Positions 43,723 through 51,463 of a stretch of 64,000 bases of DNA are shown here, piece by piece (the first letter of the stretch is position 1; every line of letters begins with the position of its first letter). The DNA lies in the NCBI GenBank assembly GCA_038116745.1, contig JAYODW010000029.1:1-64000 (forward strand), written 5' to 3'. The notes beneath the pieces are model-generated. The model made no database searches. It saw only the letters and a program-made list of their open reading frames with translations, and was not told where the DNA came from. The translations under genes were made by a program, and so were the position numbers. This stretch comes from JAYODW01 sp038116745 (GTDB taxonomy: Bacteria; Pseudomonadota; Gammaproteobacteria; Ga0077536).

Positions 43723-44391
43723 TCAGGCGTCCTCAGAATTGGGTTCGGTCTGGCGGTACGCCCCGCTGAGTGCCGCATAGATATCCTGGCGAAAATCGGG
43801 GCTGTCCGGATCAAGCTCCCGCAGCAGATCGCTCAGAACCTCGTTGTCCTCACGGCCGTTCCATACCTTACGATAGGTTCCCTCGCGGTAACCATGATCC
43901 TGGCGAAAAACATTGAGGCAGTTTTTACCGACATAGGCACGATAAAGATCATCAAAACCGCGGTCGCAGCATGCCATCAGGCTGCGAGTGGCGCCTGCGT
44001 CAAAGCGCTTTTCGCTGAGGGCAGCCGTCGCGAGTCGTTCAACCTCTGCACGGAAGTCGTGTCTGATGGAGGATTGCTCCCAATCTTCTGCCAATCTTCG
44101 GGCGATCAGCTCGACGTCATCCTCGGCGTTCAACAGAAGACTGAGCCCGAAATGCCAGATGTCGACTACCTCAAGCACTGACTGCTCAATATCCTGAGTG
44201 CTGTGCTTCCACCACTTCCAGCCGCCGTAGTGTTCCATCAACTCTGCACACTCGATCCAGATCGCCCGGTACCACTCCCGCTGGTGCGCACGCCAGTTGC
44301 TGTCAACTGTGCTGTTCATTTCGTCCTGCAGCATCAGCATGCTGAGCACTTTGCGGACGAGAAGCGAGCAGGAATCAGGCATTGGGAACAC
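43723..44391 (-). CDS. Dimeric all-alpha dUTPase (dUTPase_2 family)
   Basis: Hydrolyses dUTP to dUMP and pyrophosphate. The 222-residue protein matches the all-alpha, MazG-related dUTPases of Campylobacter, trypanosomatids and phages: MLMLQDEMNS near the start, WIECAELMEHYGGWKWWK as the first metal motif and LEVVDIWHFGLSLLL as the second. It is not related to the trimeric Dut enzyme usual in gammaproteobacteria. The start is GTG at 44391 or the ATG three codons on. Divergent from the SLC13-type permease gene by 100 bp. Confidence 0.88.
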   Translation of the reverse strand: MFPMPDSCSLLVRKVLSMLMLQDEMNSTVDSNWRAHQREWYRAIWIECAELMEHYGGWKWWKHSTQDIEQSVLEVVDIWHFGLSLLLNAEDDVELIARRLAEDWEQSSIRHDFRAEVERLATAALSEKRFDAGATRSLMACCDRGFDDLYRAYVGKNCLNVFRQDHGYREGTYRKVWNGREDNEVLSDLLRELDPDSPDFRQDIYAALSGAYRQTEPNSEDA

Positions 44392-44492
44392 TCGGCTGAA
44401 GGGCGCGTCAGTATATGTCGCGCGTTCTTGTGAACGCAGGGTAATTCTCCTAACCTCCCGCCACCGCGTTCCGCGCTTTTTCTATTCGCAGC

Positions 44493-46298
44493 ATGATGAC
44501 CCCACTGATCACGACAGCTATCGTGGTGCTTCTGGTTCTTATCACCATGGCTAGAGCGAATCGCGCACCGGATTTCATTATCTGGGGAGGCGTCGCCCTC
44601 CTGATGGTGGCCCCGGTTGAGCAGTCTGATGGTGGCTATACGATCGGTCTGCTGTCAGCCGCCGATGCGCTCTCCGGTCTGGCCAATGAAGGGCTGCTCA
44701 CCATAGCTGCGTTGTTTATCGTCGCGGCTGGCGTCCGCGAAACCGGCGCGCTGCATCTGCTCGCAGGTCGACTGCTCGTTGCACCCAGCTCCGAACGGGC
44801 CGCGCAGCATCGGATTGTGTGGCCGACGGCGCTGATGAGCAGCGTGTTCAACAACACGCCGCTGGTCGCCCTGCTGCTGCCGGTCGCCGATGACTGGGCA
44901 CGGCGCTACCGAATATCCCAGAGCCGTCTTCTGTTACCCCTGTCCTACGCGTCGATTCTCGGGGGCGCATGTACCCTGATCGGCACCAGCACTCACCTGA
45001 TCGCTAACGGCTGGCTGATTCAGTCAGCCGGACTGACCGGCCTCGGAATCTTTGAATTGACGCCGTTCATGCTGCCTATCGCCTGCTGTGGGCTGATGTT
45101 TGTGATCGTCTGCAGCCGTTGGGCCCTTCCCGCCCGTGAACGCGCTTTTCCCGATCTCGGCAACGCGCGTGAGTATGTTGTGGAGATGCAGATTGAAGAC
45201 CGTAGCAGCCTTGCTGGACAGACTGTGGACGAAGCTGGTTTGCGTGGTCTGCCCGGGCTGTTTTTGATTGAAATCGAACGGACTGGCGAGATAATCCCGG
45301 CAGTTTCGGGCAATGTCCGCCTTGCTGCAGGAGACCATTTGATTTTCGCCGGGGTTGTGGACTCCGTGGTTGACCTGCAACGCTTTGAGGGCCTCACGCT
45401 AGCCACAGACCAGGTTTTCAAGCTGGATGCCAAGCGCGCCAATCGCCGCCTGCTGGAAGCTGTCGTGAGCAACAGCTGCCCACTGATCGGGCGTACCATC
45501 CGCGCGGGTCAGTTCCGCACTGTCTATAACGCCGCAGTGATCGCCGTCGCCCGCAACGGCACCCGCATACGGGGCAAAGTCGGGGATATCCGCTTGCTTC
45601 CGGGCGACGTCCTGCTGCTCGAGGCCCGCCCTAATTTCCTTGAACAGCAGCGCAATCGCAGAGATTTCTACCTGGTCAGTGAAATCGAGTCCGCGTCTCC
45701 GCTGGCGCGGGAACGCGCCCCGATTGCACTGCTGCTGGTCGCGGGGATGCTCGCGGCTTCGGGTAGCGGCCTCGTTTCCGTCTACACCGCGAGCCTCCTG
45801 GCTGCGCTGCTCACGGTCGCGAGCGGCTGCTGCTCGGCCAGCGTGGCTCGTCGCGCGATCGACTGGGAGGTGGTGCTTGTCATCGGTGGCGCACTGGCCC
45901 TGGGCAAAGCGATGGAAAACAGCGGTCTTTCGTCTCTGTTGGGTGGCGCGATCGCTGCGCTCGTTGGATCTTCTCCTACCGCAACCCTGGCCGCCTTGTT
46001 CCTGGCCAGCGCCGTGCTGGCGGGGGTCGTCACCGCGAAGGCCAGTGTGGTCCTGATGCTCCCGGTGGCGCTGGCTATAGCGGAGCAGCTCAACCTTGCA
46101 CTGATGCCGCTGGTTGTGATCGTCATGCTCGCCTCAGCAACGGCAGTCGCGACGCCCATTGGATACCCTACAAATCTCATGGTCATGGGGCCTGGCGGCT
46201 ATCGGTTCAGCGACTATCTCCGTCTCGGCGGACCACTAACTCTTTTTGTCGGCGGGCTCGGGGTTTTGCTGGTCCCGCTCTTCTGGCCGCTCTCCTGA
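44493..46298 (+). CDS. SLC13/DASS-family permease with two RCK_C (TrkA-C) domains
   Basis: A 601-residue inner-membrane transporter. N-terminal helices (1-195) and C-terminal helices (about 400-600) form the divalent-anion:sodium symporter fold; between them lie two RCK_C domains (about 210-290 and 305-375), each with the LPGLFLIEIER or VGDIRLLPGDVLLLEAR pattern. Family motifs SVFNNTPLVALLLPV and GGACTLIGTSTHLI are intact. Related proteins import sulfate or dicarboxylates; which is unclear here. It starts with ATG at 44493 and is convergent with yoaA. Confidence 0.9.
   Translation: MMTPLITTAIVVLLVLITMARANRAPDFIIWGGVALLMVAPVEQSDGGYTIGLLSAADALSGLANEGLLTIAALFIVAAGVRETGALHLLAGRLLVAPSSERAAQHRIVWPTALMSSVFNNTPLVALLLPVADDWARRYRISQSRLLLPLSYASILGGACTLIGTSTHLIANGWLIQSAGLTGLGIFELTPFMLPIACCGLMFVIVCSRWALPARERAFPDLGNAREYVVEMQIEDRSSLAGQTVDEAGLRGLPGLFLIEIERTGEIIPAVSGNVRLAAGDHLIFAGVVDSVVDLQRFEGLTLATDQVFKLDAKRANRRLLEAVVSNSCPLIGRTIRAGQFRTVYNAAVIAVARNGTRIRGKVGDIRLLPGDVLLLEARPNFLEQQRNRRDFYLVSEIESASPLARERAPIALLLVAGMLAASGSGLVSVYTASLLAALLTVASGCCSASVARRAIDWEVVLVIGGALALGKAMENSGLSSLLGGAIAALVGSSPTATLAALFLASAVLAGVVTAKASVVLMLPVALAIAEQLNLALMPLVVIVMLASATAVATPIGYPTNLMVMGPGGYRFSDYLRLGGPLTLFVGGLGVLLVPLFWPLS
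45124..45131 (-). other. KOPS-like octamer pointing to dif
   Basis: GGGAAGGG on the minus strand, inside the permease gene, directed toward dif. Confidence 0.4.
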
Positions 46299-46313
46299 GT
46301 TTCGGGGTGTTCC

Positions 46314-48272
46314 TCAGGCGGATGCCGAGAAGAACGCCGCCACGTCATCCAACGCGTCGGTCAATGGAAACGGGGGCAGAGAGTCGAGAAAGCGACGTCC
46401 ATAACCGCGGGAGGTCAGACGCGGGTCGCAGATCACCAACACCCCGCGGTCGGTGATATCGCGGATCAGGCGACCCGCGCCCTGCTTCAGCGCCATCACC
46501 GCCTCCGGGACCTGCTGGCTCAAAAAGGGATCCAGTCCTGCCAGCCGAGCCGCGGTGGCACGTGCCTTGGCGAGCGGGTCATCCGGCACTGCAAACGGCA
46601 GCTTATCGATCACCACGCAGCTCAGCTGCTCCCCGCGCACGTCGACGCCCTCCCAGAAAGTCGCAGTCCCGAGCAATACCGCGTTCGGCGTGCGCTGGTA
46701 CTGCTCAAGCAGAGCACTGCGTGGTGCTGCCCCCTGCACGAGCAGTGGATACTCCAGCCGATCGCGCAGCAGTTCGGCGACGATGCCGAGCGAGCGGTAG
46801 CTGGTAAATAGTAAGAACGCGCGACCCTGGCTGTGCTGCAGCACCGGCAAAATTGAGCGCACCACGGCTTCTTCATAGCCGGGTTCTCGGGGTTCTAACT
46901 TGATGGAGGGCAGGAAGAGTAGAGATTGCGTCGCAAAATCAAACGGGCTTTCCAGACACTCAAGACGCGTATCGCCTCCCAGACCCAGCGCGCGCGTGAA
47001 GTGGTCGAAAGAGCCGTCTACTGCAAGTGTGGCCGAGGTCATAACCCAGCTCGCCTGCATCTGTGATCTGCAGGCGGAGAAAGGTTCAGCAATGCTGACG
47101 GGCGTTTCGTACAGTGTGAAGTTTCGTACAGAGGCGTCCAGCCAGCGCACCGCCGTGCCATCCTCAGGAGGGACTTCCATCAGGTGCCAGAGTTCATCGA
47201 TTGCAAGGGCTCGTTCGAAACAGTTTCGCAAGCCCGGCGTCCTGTCCGCAGAGGCATCCAGCGTCTGGCAGAGCTCGCCGAGCGCAGCGTGGGTCTCTGC
47301 AACATTTTCCTTAACCGTCTTCCGCCCGTGAAGTGCTCGCCATTCCGTTCGCCCGGGTGCGGCAACCAGCGCAGCGCGCAAGCGCTGCTGTGCCTGATCA
47401 AAACACCGCCCTGCTTCAAAGAGGGCGGGCATATCACTGGCATCCGCCGTCGCTACTGTTTGCACGTCGCGGGCAAAAATGGCCAGGCGCTGCCCGGACA
47501 GCGAGCGACTGAAAAATGCGGAGGCGATGTCAGGGATTTTGTGGGCCTCGTCCAGTACTACGACCTCCGCGTCCGGCAGGAGCTGGGCGAAGCCGGTCTC
47601 ACGCAAAGCCATGTCCGCGAACAGTAAGTGATGATTAACGACCACGAGGTCAGCCTGCGCCGCGCGCTGCCTGGCGCGCGCAACAAAGCAATCTGAGTAT
47701 TCCGGGCAGTCCTGTCCCAGGCAGTTTTCGGCTGTTGAAGTCACCCAGCCGTGATTGAGCGCGCCATCGTGGGAATCCCCTACTTCGTCCAGGTCGCCGC
47801 TACGGCTGTGCCGAGCCCAATCCTGCAGCTCTCTGAGCGCACCGCGACGTTCCTCGTCCCAACTCTGCTCCTGCAGCGAAAGCTTGAGCCGATGCAAGCA
47901 AAGGTAGTTCTGCCGACCTTTGAGCAGCGCGATGTCCCGTTTGGCTTTCATCGCCGCGAGCACACGTGGCAGGTCGCGGGAAAATAGTTGGTCCTGGAGT
48001 GTTTTCGTGGCTGTAGACACCACAGTACGCGCGCCAGACGCCACCAGAGGCACAAGGTAGGCAAAGGTTTTTCCTGTGCCGGTACCAGCCTCAACCACGA
48101 GAGTGCCGCCTGAGGCGATTGTCTGGTCGACAGCGGCAGCCATCTGGAGCTGGACCTGTCGCGGCTGAAAATCCGGGTCCTGCTGTGCGAAAGGGCCGGC
48201 GGTCCCCAGCAGTTGCTGGACGTCCGTAGCCCGTTGTTGGTGCGTGCGATTCTTGACGGTTGAGGTGCTCAA
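46314..48272 (-). CDS. yoaA: DinG/YoaA-type Fe-S DNA helicase
   Basis: A 652-residue superfamily 2 XPD-like helicase. Walker A EAGTGTGKT is at residues 61-69, the four cluster cysteines fit C125, C184, C189 and C195, and DEAH is at 241-244; later motifs (FWEGVDVRGEQLSCVVIDKLPF, QGAGRLIRD) are intact. YoaA acts with a clamp-loader subunit on damaged replication forks in E. coli. The start is not certain: TTG at 48272, 10 bp past the stop of the upstream gene, fits best; the frame is open further but would overlap that gene. Distinguishing yoaA from dinG rests on size and N-terminus. Confidence 0.89.
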   Translation of the reverse strand: MSTSTVKNRTHQQRATDVQQLLGTAGPFAQQDPDFQPRQVQLQMAAAVDQTIASGGTLVVEAGTGTGKTFAYLVPLVASGARTVVSTATKTLQDQLFSRDLPRVLAAMKAKRDIALLKGRQNYLCLHRLKLSLQEQSWDEERRGALRELQDWARHSRSGDLDEVGDSHDGALNHGWVTSTAENCLGQDCPEYSDCFVARARQRAAQADLVVVNHHLLFADMALRETGFAQLLPDAEVVVLDEAHKIPDIASAFFSRSLSGQRLAIFARDVQTVATADASDMPALFEAGRCFDQAQQRLRAALVAAPGRTEWRALHGRKTVKENVAETHAALGELCQTLDASADRTPGLRNCFERALAIDELWHLMEVPPEDGTAVRWLDASVRNFTLYETPVSIAEPFSACRSQMQASWVMTSATLAVDGSFDHFTRALGLGGDTRLECLESPFDFATQSLLFLPSIKLEPREPGYEEAVVRSILPVLQHSQGRAFLLFTSYRSLGIVAELLRDRLEYPLLVQGAAPRSALLEQYQRTPNAVLLGTATFWEGVDVRGEQLSCVVIDKLPFAVPDDPLAKARATAARLAGLDPFLSQQVPEAVMALKQGAGRLIRDITDRGVLVICDPRLTSRGYGRRFLDSLPPFPLTDALDDVAAFFSASA

Positions 48273-48282
48273 ATTGTGGGGT

Positions 48283-48747
48283 TCAGTCCCTGCACCAGAT
48301 CCGCTGGGCGATATGTCGGAACTTCGCGACAGATAGGGAGCCTTTGGCTTTCTGCGGCGTCTTCGCGAGCGCGTCCTCAACGGCACTCCGCGTCGCTTCA
48401 TACATTTCCAGCGGGACGTAGCTTTCATCCATCAGCACGAGGATGATCGCGTCCCACTCTTTTTCAAGCCTGAGCTGGCCTAATCGGTGCGCTCTGCGCG
48501 CATCTTCGAACACCATCCGAGCTTTTACCTGAATCCGCGTCTCGTCAGATTCATCGCGGCGAACAGCGTCAAACCCCTCGTCGGCTGGCGCAGCAGCCTC
48601 AAGGCCAAGCAGTCTGATCGCGTCAGATAAAGCGATTTCGCCGCTGATAGCGAGAGATTTACCGGTAGCCTGACGGTAAGCGGCCGCCAGATTTCTCGCC
48701 TCGCTCATAAGTTTGTCGACGCTGTACGCTTCTGCGGACACTGACAT
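48283..48747 (-). CDS. Hypothetical protein, DUF6998-like
   Basis: A 154-residue soluble protein. It is not a characterised family to me, but the pattern KSLAISGEIALSDAIRLLGLE followed by RIQVKARMVFEDARR and WDAIILVLMD resembles small proteins found beside restriction or nuclease genes (DUF6998). The QVKAR and charged spacing recall a PD-(D/E)xK-like core, which is only a suggestion. An AAGG motif sits 7 bases before the ATG and the 80 bp upstream are strikingly AT-rich. It sits between epmA and yoaA. Confidence 0.72.
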   Translation of the reverse strand: MSVSAEAYSVDKLMSEARNLAAAYRQATGKSLAISGEIALSDAIRLLGLEAAAPADEGFDAVRRDESDETRIQVKARMVFEDARRAHRLGQLRLEKEWDAIILVLMDESYVPLEMYEATRSAVEDALAKTPQKAKGSLSVAKFRHIAQRIWCRD

Positions 48748-48830
48748 TGCAGCCTTCTGAATCCAGAAAATATCTAAAGTTTAACCTACAACATAATGAT
48801 TTTAATAGCTTTAAATTTGAACCTCCGGAC

Positions 48831-49754
48831 CTAGTCAGGCGCCGCGAGTAATACTGAAGCGATGTTTGTGCTCCCATACAGCGCCATCATCAGACGCTCA
48901 AGGCCGAGCGCCACACCGGCGCACTCGGGCATGCCATGTTCCAGTGCGCGCAGCCACTGTTGATCGGGCTCAACCTGCGGCCGCCCTCTCTGCCGACGTA
49001 CTTCATTTTCCTGCGTAAAAAGGGAGCGTTGCTCCTCAGGATCGACGACCTCGAAGTAACCGTTCGCGATTTCCAGCCCGTCGATAATCAGCTCAAAGCG
49101 CTGCGCAAGCTGCGGGCTGCTCGATGAGAGGCGCGCGTACGCCCGCTGACATTCTGGAAAATCGTAGAGCAATACGGTGCCGAGCTGGCGCAGCTCGGGT
49201 TCGAGAATTTCCAGGTAGAGCAGATCCATCAGCATCGCGCGGTCGGATCCACTACCGAAACGGGCCGTTGTGCGGCGTATCAGAATTTCCTCCAGACTGC
49301 GGAGGTCTGCCGTATGAGGATCCAGCCCGGTCAGATTACCGAACAGGCTGGCATAGCTGACCCTCTGGACCGGGGCATCCCACCCACATGTGGCCAGGAG
49401 CTCTTCAACTTCGCTCATCAGTTGATGGTGGTCGAATCCAACGCGGTACCACTCCACCAGGGTGAATTCCTCTCGGTGAAGGGCGCCGTATTCGTCGGCG
49501 CGGAAAACCGGCGCAATTTCATAGATGTCGCCGAGGCCGGCAGCCAGCAGAGTTTTCAGCGCTGATTCAGGGGATGTGCGTAGAAAGCGGGACTTACTTC
49601 CGCCGTTGGCGCAAAGATTTTCAAGCGAAGGCTCGGTCGTAGCATAAGGAATGAGAATCGGCGTGCTGACTTCCTTGACGCCGCGCGCCGAAAGGAAACC
49701 ACGAATGGCTGTCAGCAATCGCGAACGCCGCTGCGCGCGCTCGAGCAGGGTCAC
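48831..49754 (-). CDS. epmA: EF-P lysine lysyltransferase EpmA (GenX/PoxA)
   Basis: A 307-residue class II lysyl-tRNA-synthetase paralogue without the anticodon-binding domain, which attaches (R)-beta-lysine to EF-P. Motif 2 (YEIAPVFRADEYGALHREEFTLVEWYR) and motif 3 (GVALGLERLMMAL) are present. It begins with GTG at 49754, 9 bp after the efp stop, and together with efp and epmB makes a complete beta-lysylation module. Length equals that of E. coli EpmA. Confidence 0.95.
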   Translation of the reverse strand: MTLLERAQRRSRLLTAIRGFLSARGVKEVSTPILIPYATTEPSLENLCANGGSKSRFLRTSPESALKTLLAAGLGDIYEIAPVFRADEYGALHREEFTLVEWYRVGFDHHQLMSEVEELLATCGWDAPVQRVSYASLFGNLTGLDPHTADLRSLEEILIRRTTARFGSGSDRAMLMDLLYLEILEPELRQLGTVLLYDFPECQRAYARLSSSSPQLAQRFELIIDGLEIANGYFEVVDPEEQRSLFTQENEVRRQRGRPQVEPDQQWLRALEHGMPECAGVALGLERLMMALYGSTNIASVLLAAPD

Positions 49755-49763
49755 GCAGGTTGC

Positions 49764-50336
49764 TCACTCTTCCTTGGCGCGCGAGACGTATTCTCCAGTC
49801 CGTGTGTCAATTTTCAGCAGATCCCCCTGCTCGATGAACAGCGGCACTTTAACTACCGCACCTGTCTCCATAGTCGCCGGCTTTGTGCCACCGGATGCGG
49901 TATCGCCGCGCAAGCCCGGGTCGGTTTCGGTTATCCGCAGCACAACAAAATTCGGCGGTGTGACCGCGATCGGAGAATCGTTCCACAGCACGACATCGCA
50001 CATTTCCTGACCTTTCAGCCACTTTGCTGTGTCAGCCACGATGGCCGCTGAAGCGCTGAGCTGCTCGAAGGTCTGGGGATTCATGAAGTGCCACTCAGTA
50101 CCATCGGAATAAAGGAACTGCATTTCGACGTCGACAACGTCAGCGCCTTCGACGGAATCCCCGGATTTAAGCGTCTTTTCGATCACTCTGCCGGTCTTCA
50201 GGTTGCGCACTTTTACGCGATTGAACGCCTGTCCTTTCCCGGGTTTCACAAATTCATTTTCGATGATGCTGTAGGGGTCGCCGTCGAACAGCAGCTTCAG
50301 ACCCGGTTTGAATTGGTTCGTGGTAAAAAAGGCCAT
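49764..50336 (-). CDS. efp: Elongation factor P
   Basis: A 190-residue translation factor that rescues ribosomes stalled at polyproline. The modification lysine is visible in FVKPGKGQAF as K34, the position used by EpmA/EpmB systems. The standard three beta-barrel domains follow. Flanked by epmA downstream on the same strand and epmB divergently upstream, whose start is 37 bp away, so one short intergenic region controls both. Confidence 0.96.
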   Translation of the reverse strand: MAFFTTNQFKPGLKLLFDGDPYSIIENEFVKPGKGQAFNRVKVRNLKTGRVIEKTLKSGDSVEGADVVDVEMQFLYSDGTEWHFMNPQTFEQLSASAAIVADTAKWLKGQEMCDVVLWNDSPIAVTPPNFVVLRITETDPGLRGDTASGGTKPATMETGAVVKVPLFIEQGDLLKIDTRTGEYVSRAKEE

Positions 50337-50372
50337 GTTGCGTCTCAGTTTTGCTGGTTTTCAAAGGCTCCT

Positions 50373-51383
50373 ATGATATCCCGAAGCCCTCTTCGCGAGG
50401 ACATGCCCGACTGGCATCGCGAGCTCAGCGAGGCCTATCGCGACCCGTTAGAACTGTTGAGAACACTCGAGCTGGATCCCGAAAAAATCGGCTATGCGCC
50501 AGCAGCGGCCCGTCTATTTTCCTTCCGGGTAACACGCTATTACGCGAACCTCATCGAGCCTCGCAACCCTGCAGACCCCCTGCTGCTGCAGATTCTTCCG
50601 CAGACGCAGGAAATGTTGCCCGCAACAGGTTTCGAGGCTGAGCCGCTGGCAGAGTCCCGCGCCGCCCAGGGGCATTCTCTGCTGGCGAAATATCAGCAAC
50701 GTGTTCTGCTCATGGTTTCAGGCGCCTGTGCAATCCATTGCCGGTATTGCTTTCGGCGATCATTCCCCTACAACGATTTTGTCGGCCACAGGCGTCTGAG
50801 CGACGCAGTAACCGCACTGGAGCAGGATCCCGGAATCAAGGAAGTTATCCTCAGCGGGGGGGACCCGCTGGTGATAGACGATGCAGCGCTACGCGAGCTT
50901 GTGCGACGCCTTGCTGCGGTCCCCCATATAAGCAGACTGCGGATCCACAGCCGGCTTCCGGTGGTGCTGCCGTCACGTCTTACCTCGGGCCTGCTCGAGA
51001 TGCTGCGTGCAACCCGACTCCGAACAGTCCTCGTGCTGCACATCAATCATCCGCGCGAGGTAACCCCGGCGTTAGTTGATGCCTTGCTCCCCTGGCGCCA
51101 GTCCGGGTTCACGCTGCTCAACCAGGCTGTTCTGCTCGAAGGAATCAATGACGATCCGGAGACACTCGAAGAACTGAGCGAAAAGCTGTTCGATGCAGGC
51201 GTGCTGCCCTATTACGTTCATCTGCTCGATCGTGTAAGCGGCAGCGCGCATTTCGAGGTACCGGATACCCGAGCGCGAGAGATCGAATCGGATTTGAGAA
51301 CCCGCTTGCCTGGCTACCTCATGCCGCGTTTTGTTCGAGAGGTAAACGGCGAGCCGTACAAGGTTCCTCTAACGGCAGCCTGA
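50373..51383 (+). CDS. epmB: EF-P beta-lysylation protein EpmB (lysine 2,3-aminomutase)
   Basis: Radical SAM enzyme converting (S)-alpha-lysine to (R)-beta-lysine for EF-P modification. The 336-residue protein has the cluster motif CAIHCRYCF (C119, C123, C126), GGDPLVIDD, and QAVLLEGINDD. ATG at 50373 is chosen with AAAGG 7 bases upstream; the open frame continues back across efp on the opposite strand and is not coding there. C-terminal ligands for PLP (lysine around residue 330) are not obvious from the sequence alone but the length is normal. Confidence 0.95.
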   Translation: MISRSPLREDMPDWHRELSEAYRDPLELLRTLELDPEKIGYAPAAARLFSFRVTRYYANLIEPRNPADPLLLQILPQTQEMLPATGFEAEPLAESRAAQGHSLLAKYQQRVLLMVSGACAIHCRYCFRRSFPYNDFVGHRRLSDAVTALEQDPGIKEVILSGGDPLVIDDAALRELVRRLAAVPHISRLRIHSRLPVVLPSRLTSGLLEMLRATRLRTVLVLHINHPREVTPALVDALLPWRQSGFTLLNQAVLLEGINDDPETLEELSEKLFDAGVLPYYVHLLDRVSGSAHFEVPDTRAREIESDLRTRLPGYLMPRFVREVNGEPYKVPLTAA

Positions 51384-51463
51384 ACGCGGCTTTCTTGAGT
51401 CAGCGGCTCCGGAGTTCGAGTCGGTCTCGATACAAACGGTGTAGGCCTGTCAGACCTTCCCCG

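Noticed and set aside
50088..50372. N-terminal extension of epmB reaching into efp on the other strand
   Set aside because: The extension is antisense to efp and the ATG at 50373 has its own ribosome-binding site.
51405..51440. GTTCGAGTC-like T-arm sequence suggesting a tRNA
   Set aside because: No acceptor stem, anticodon arm or CCA partner can be formed around it.
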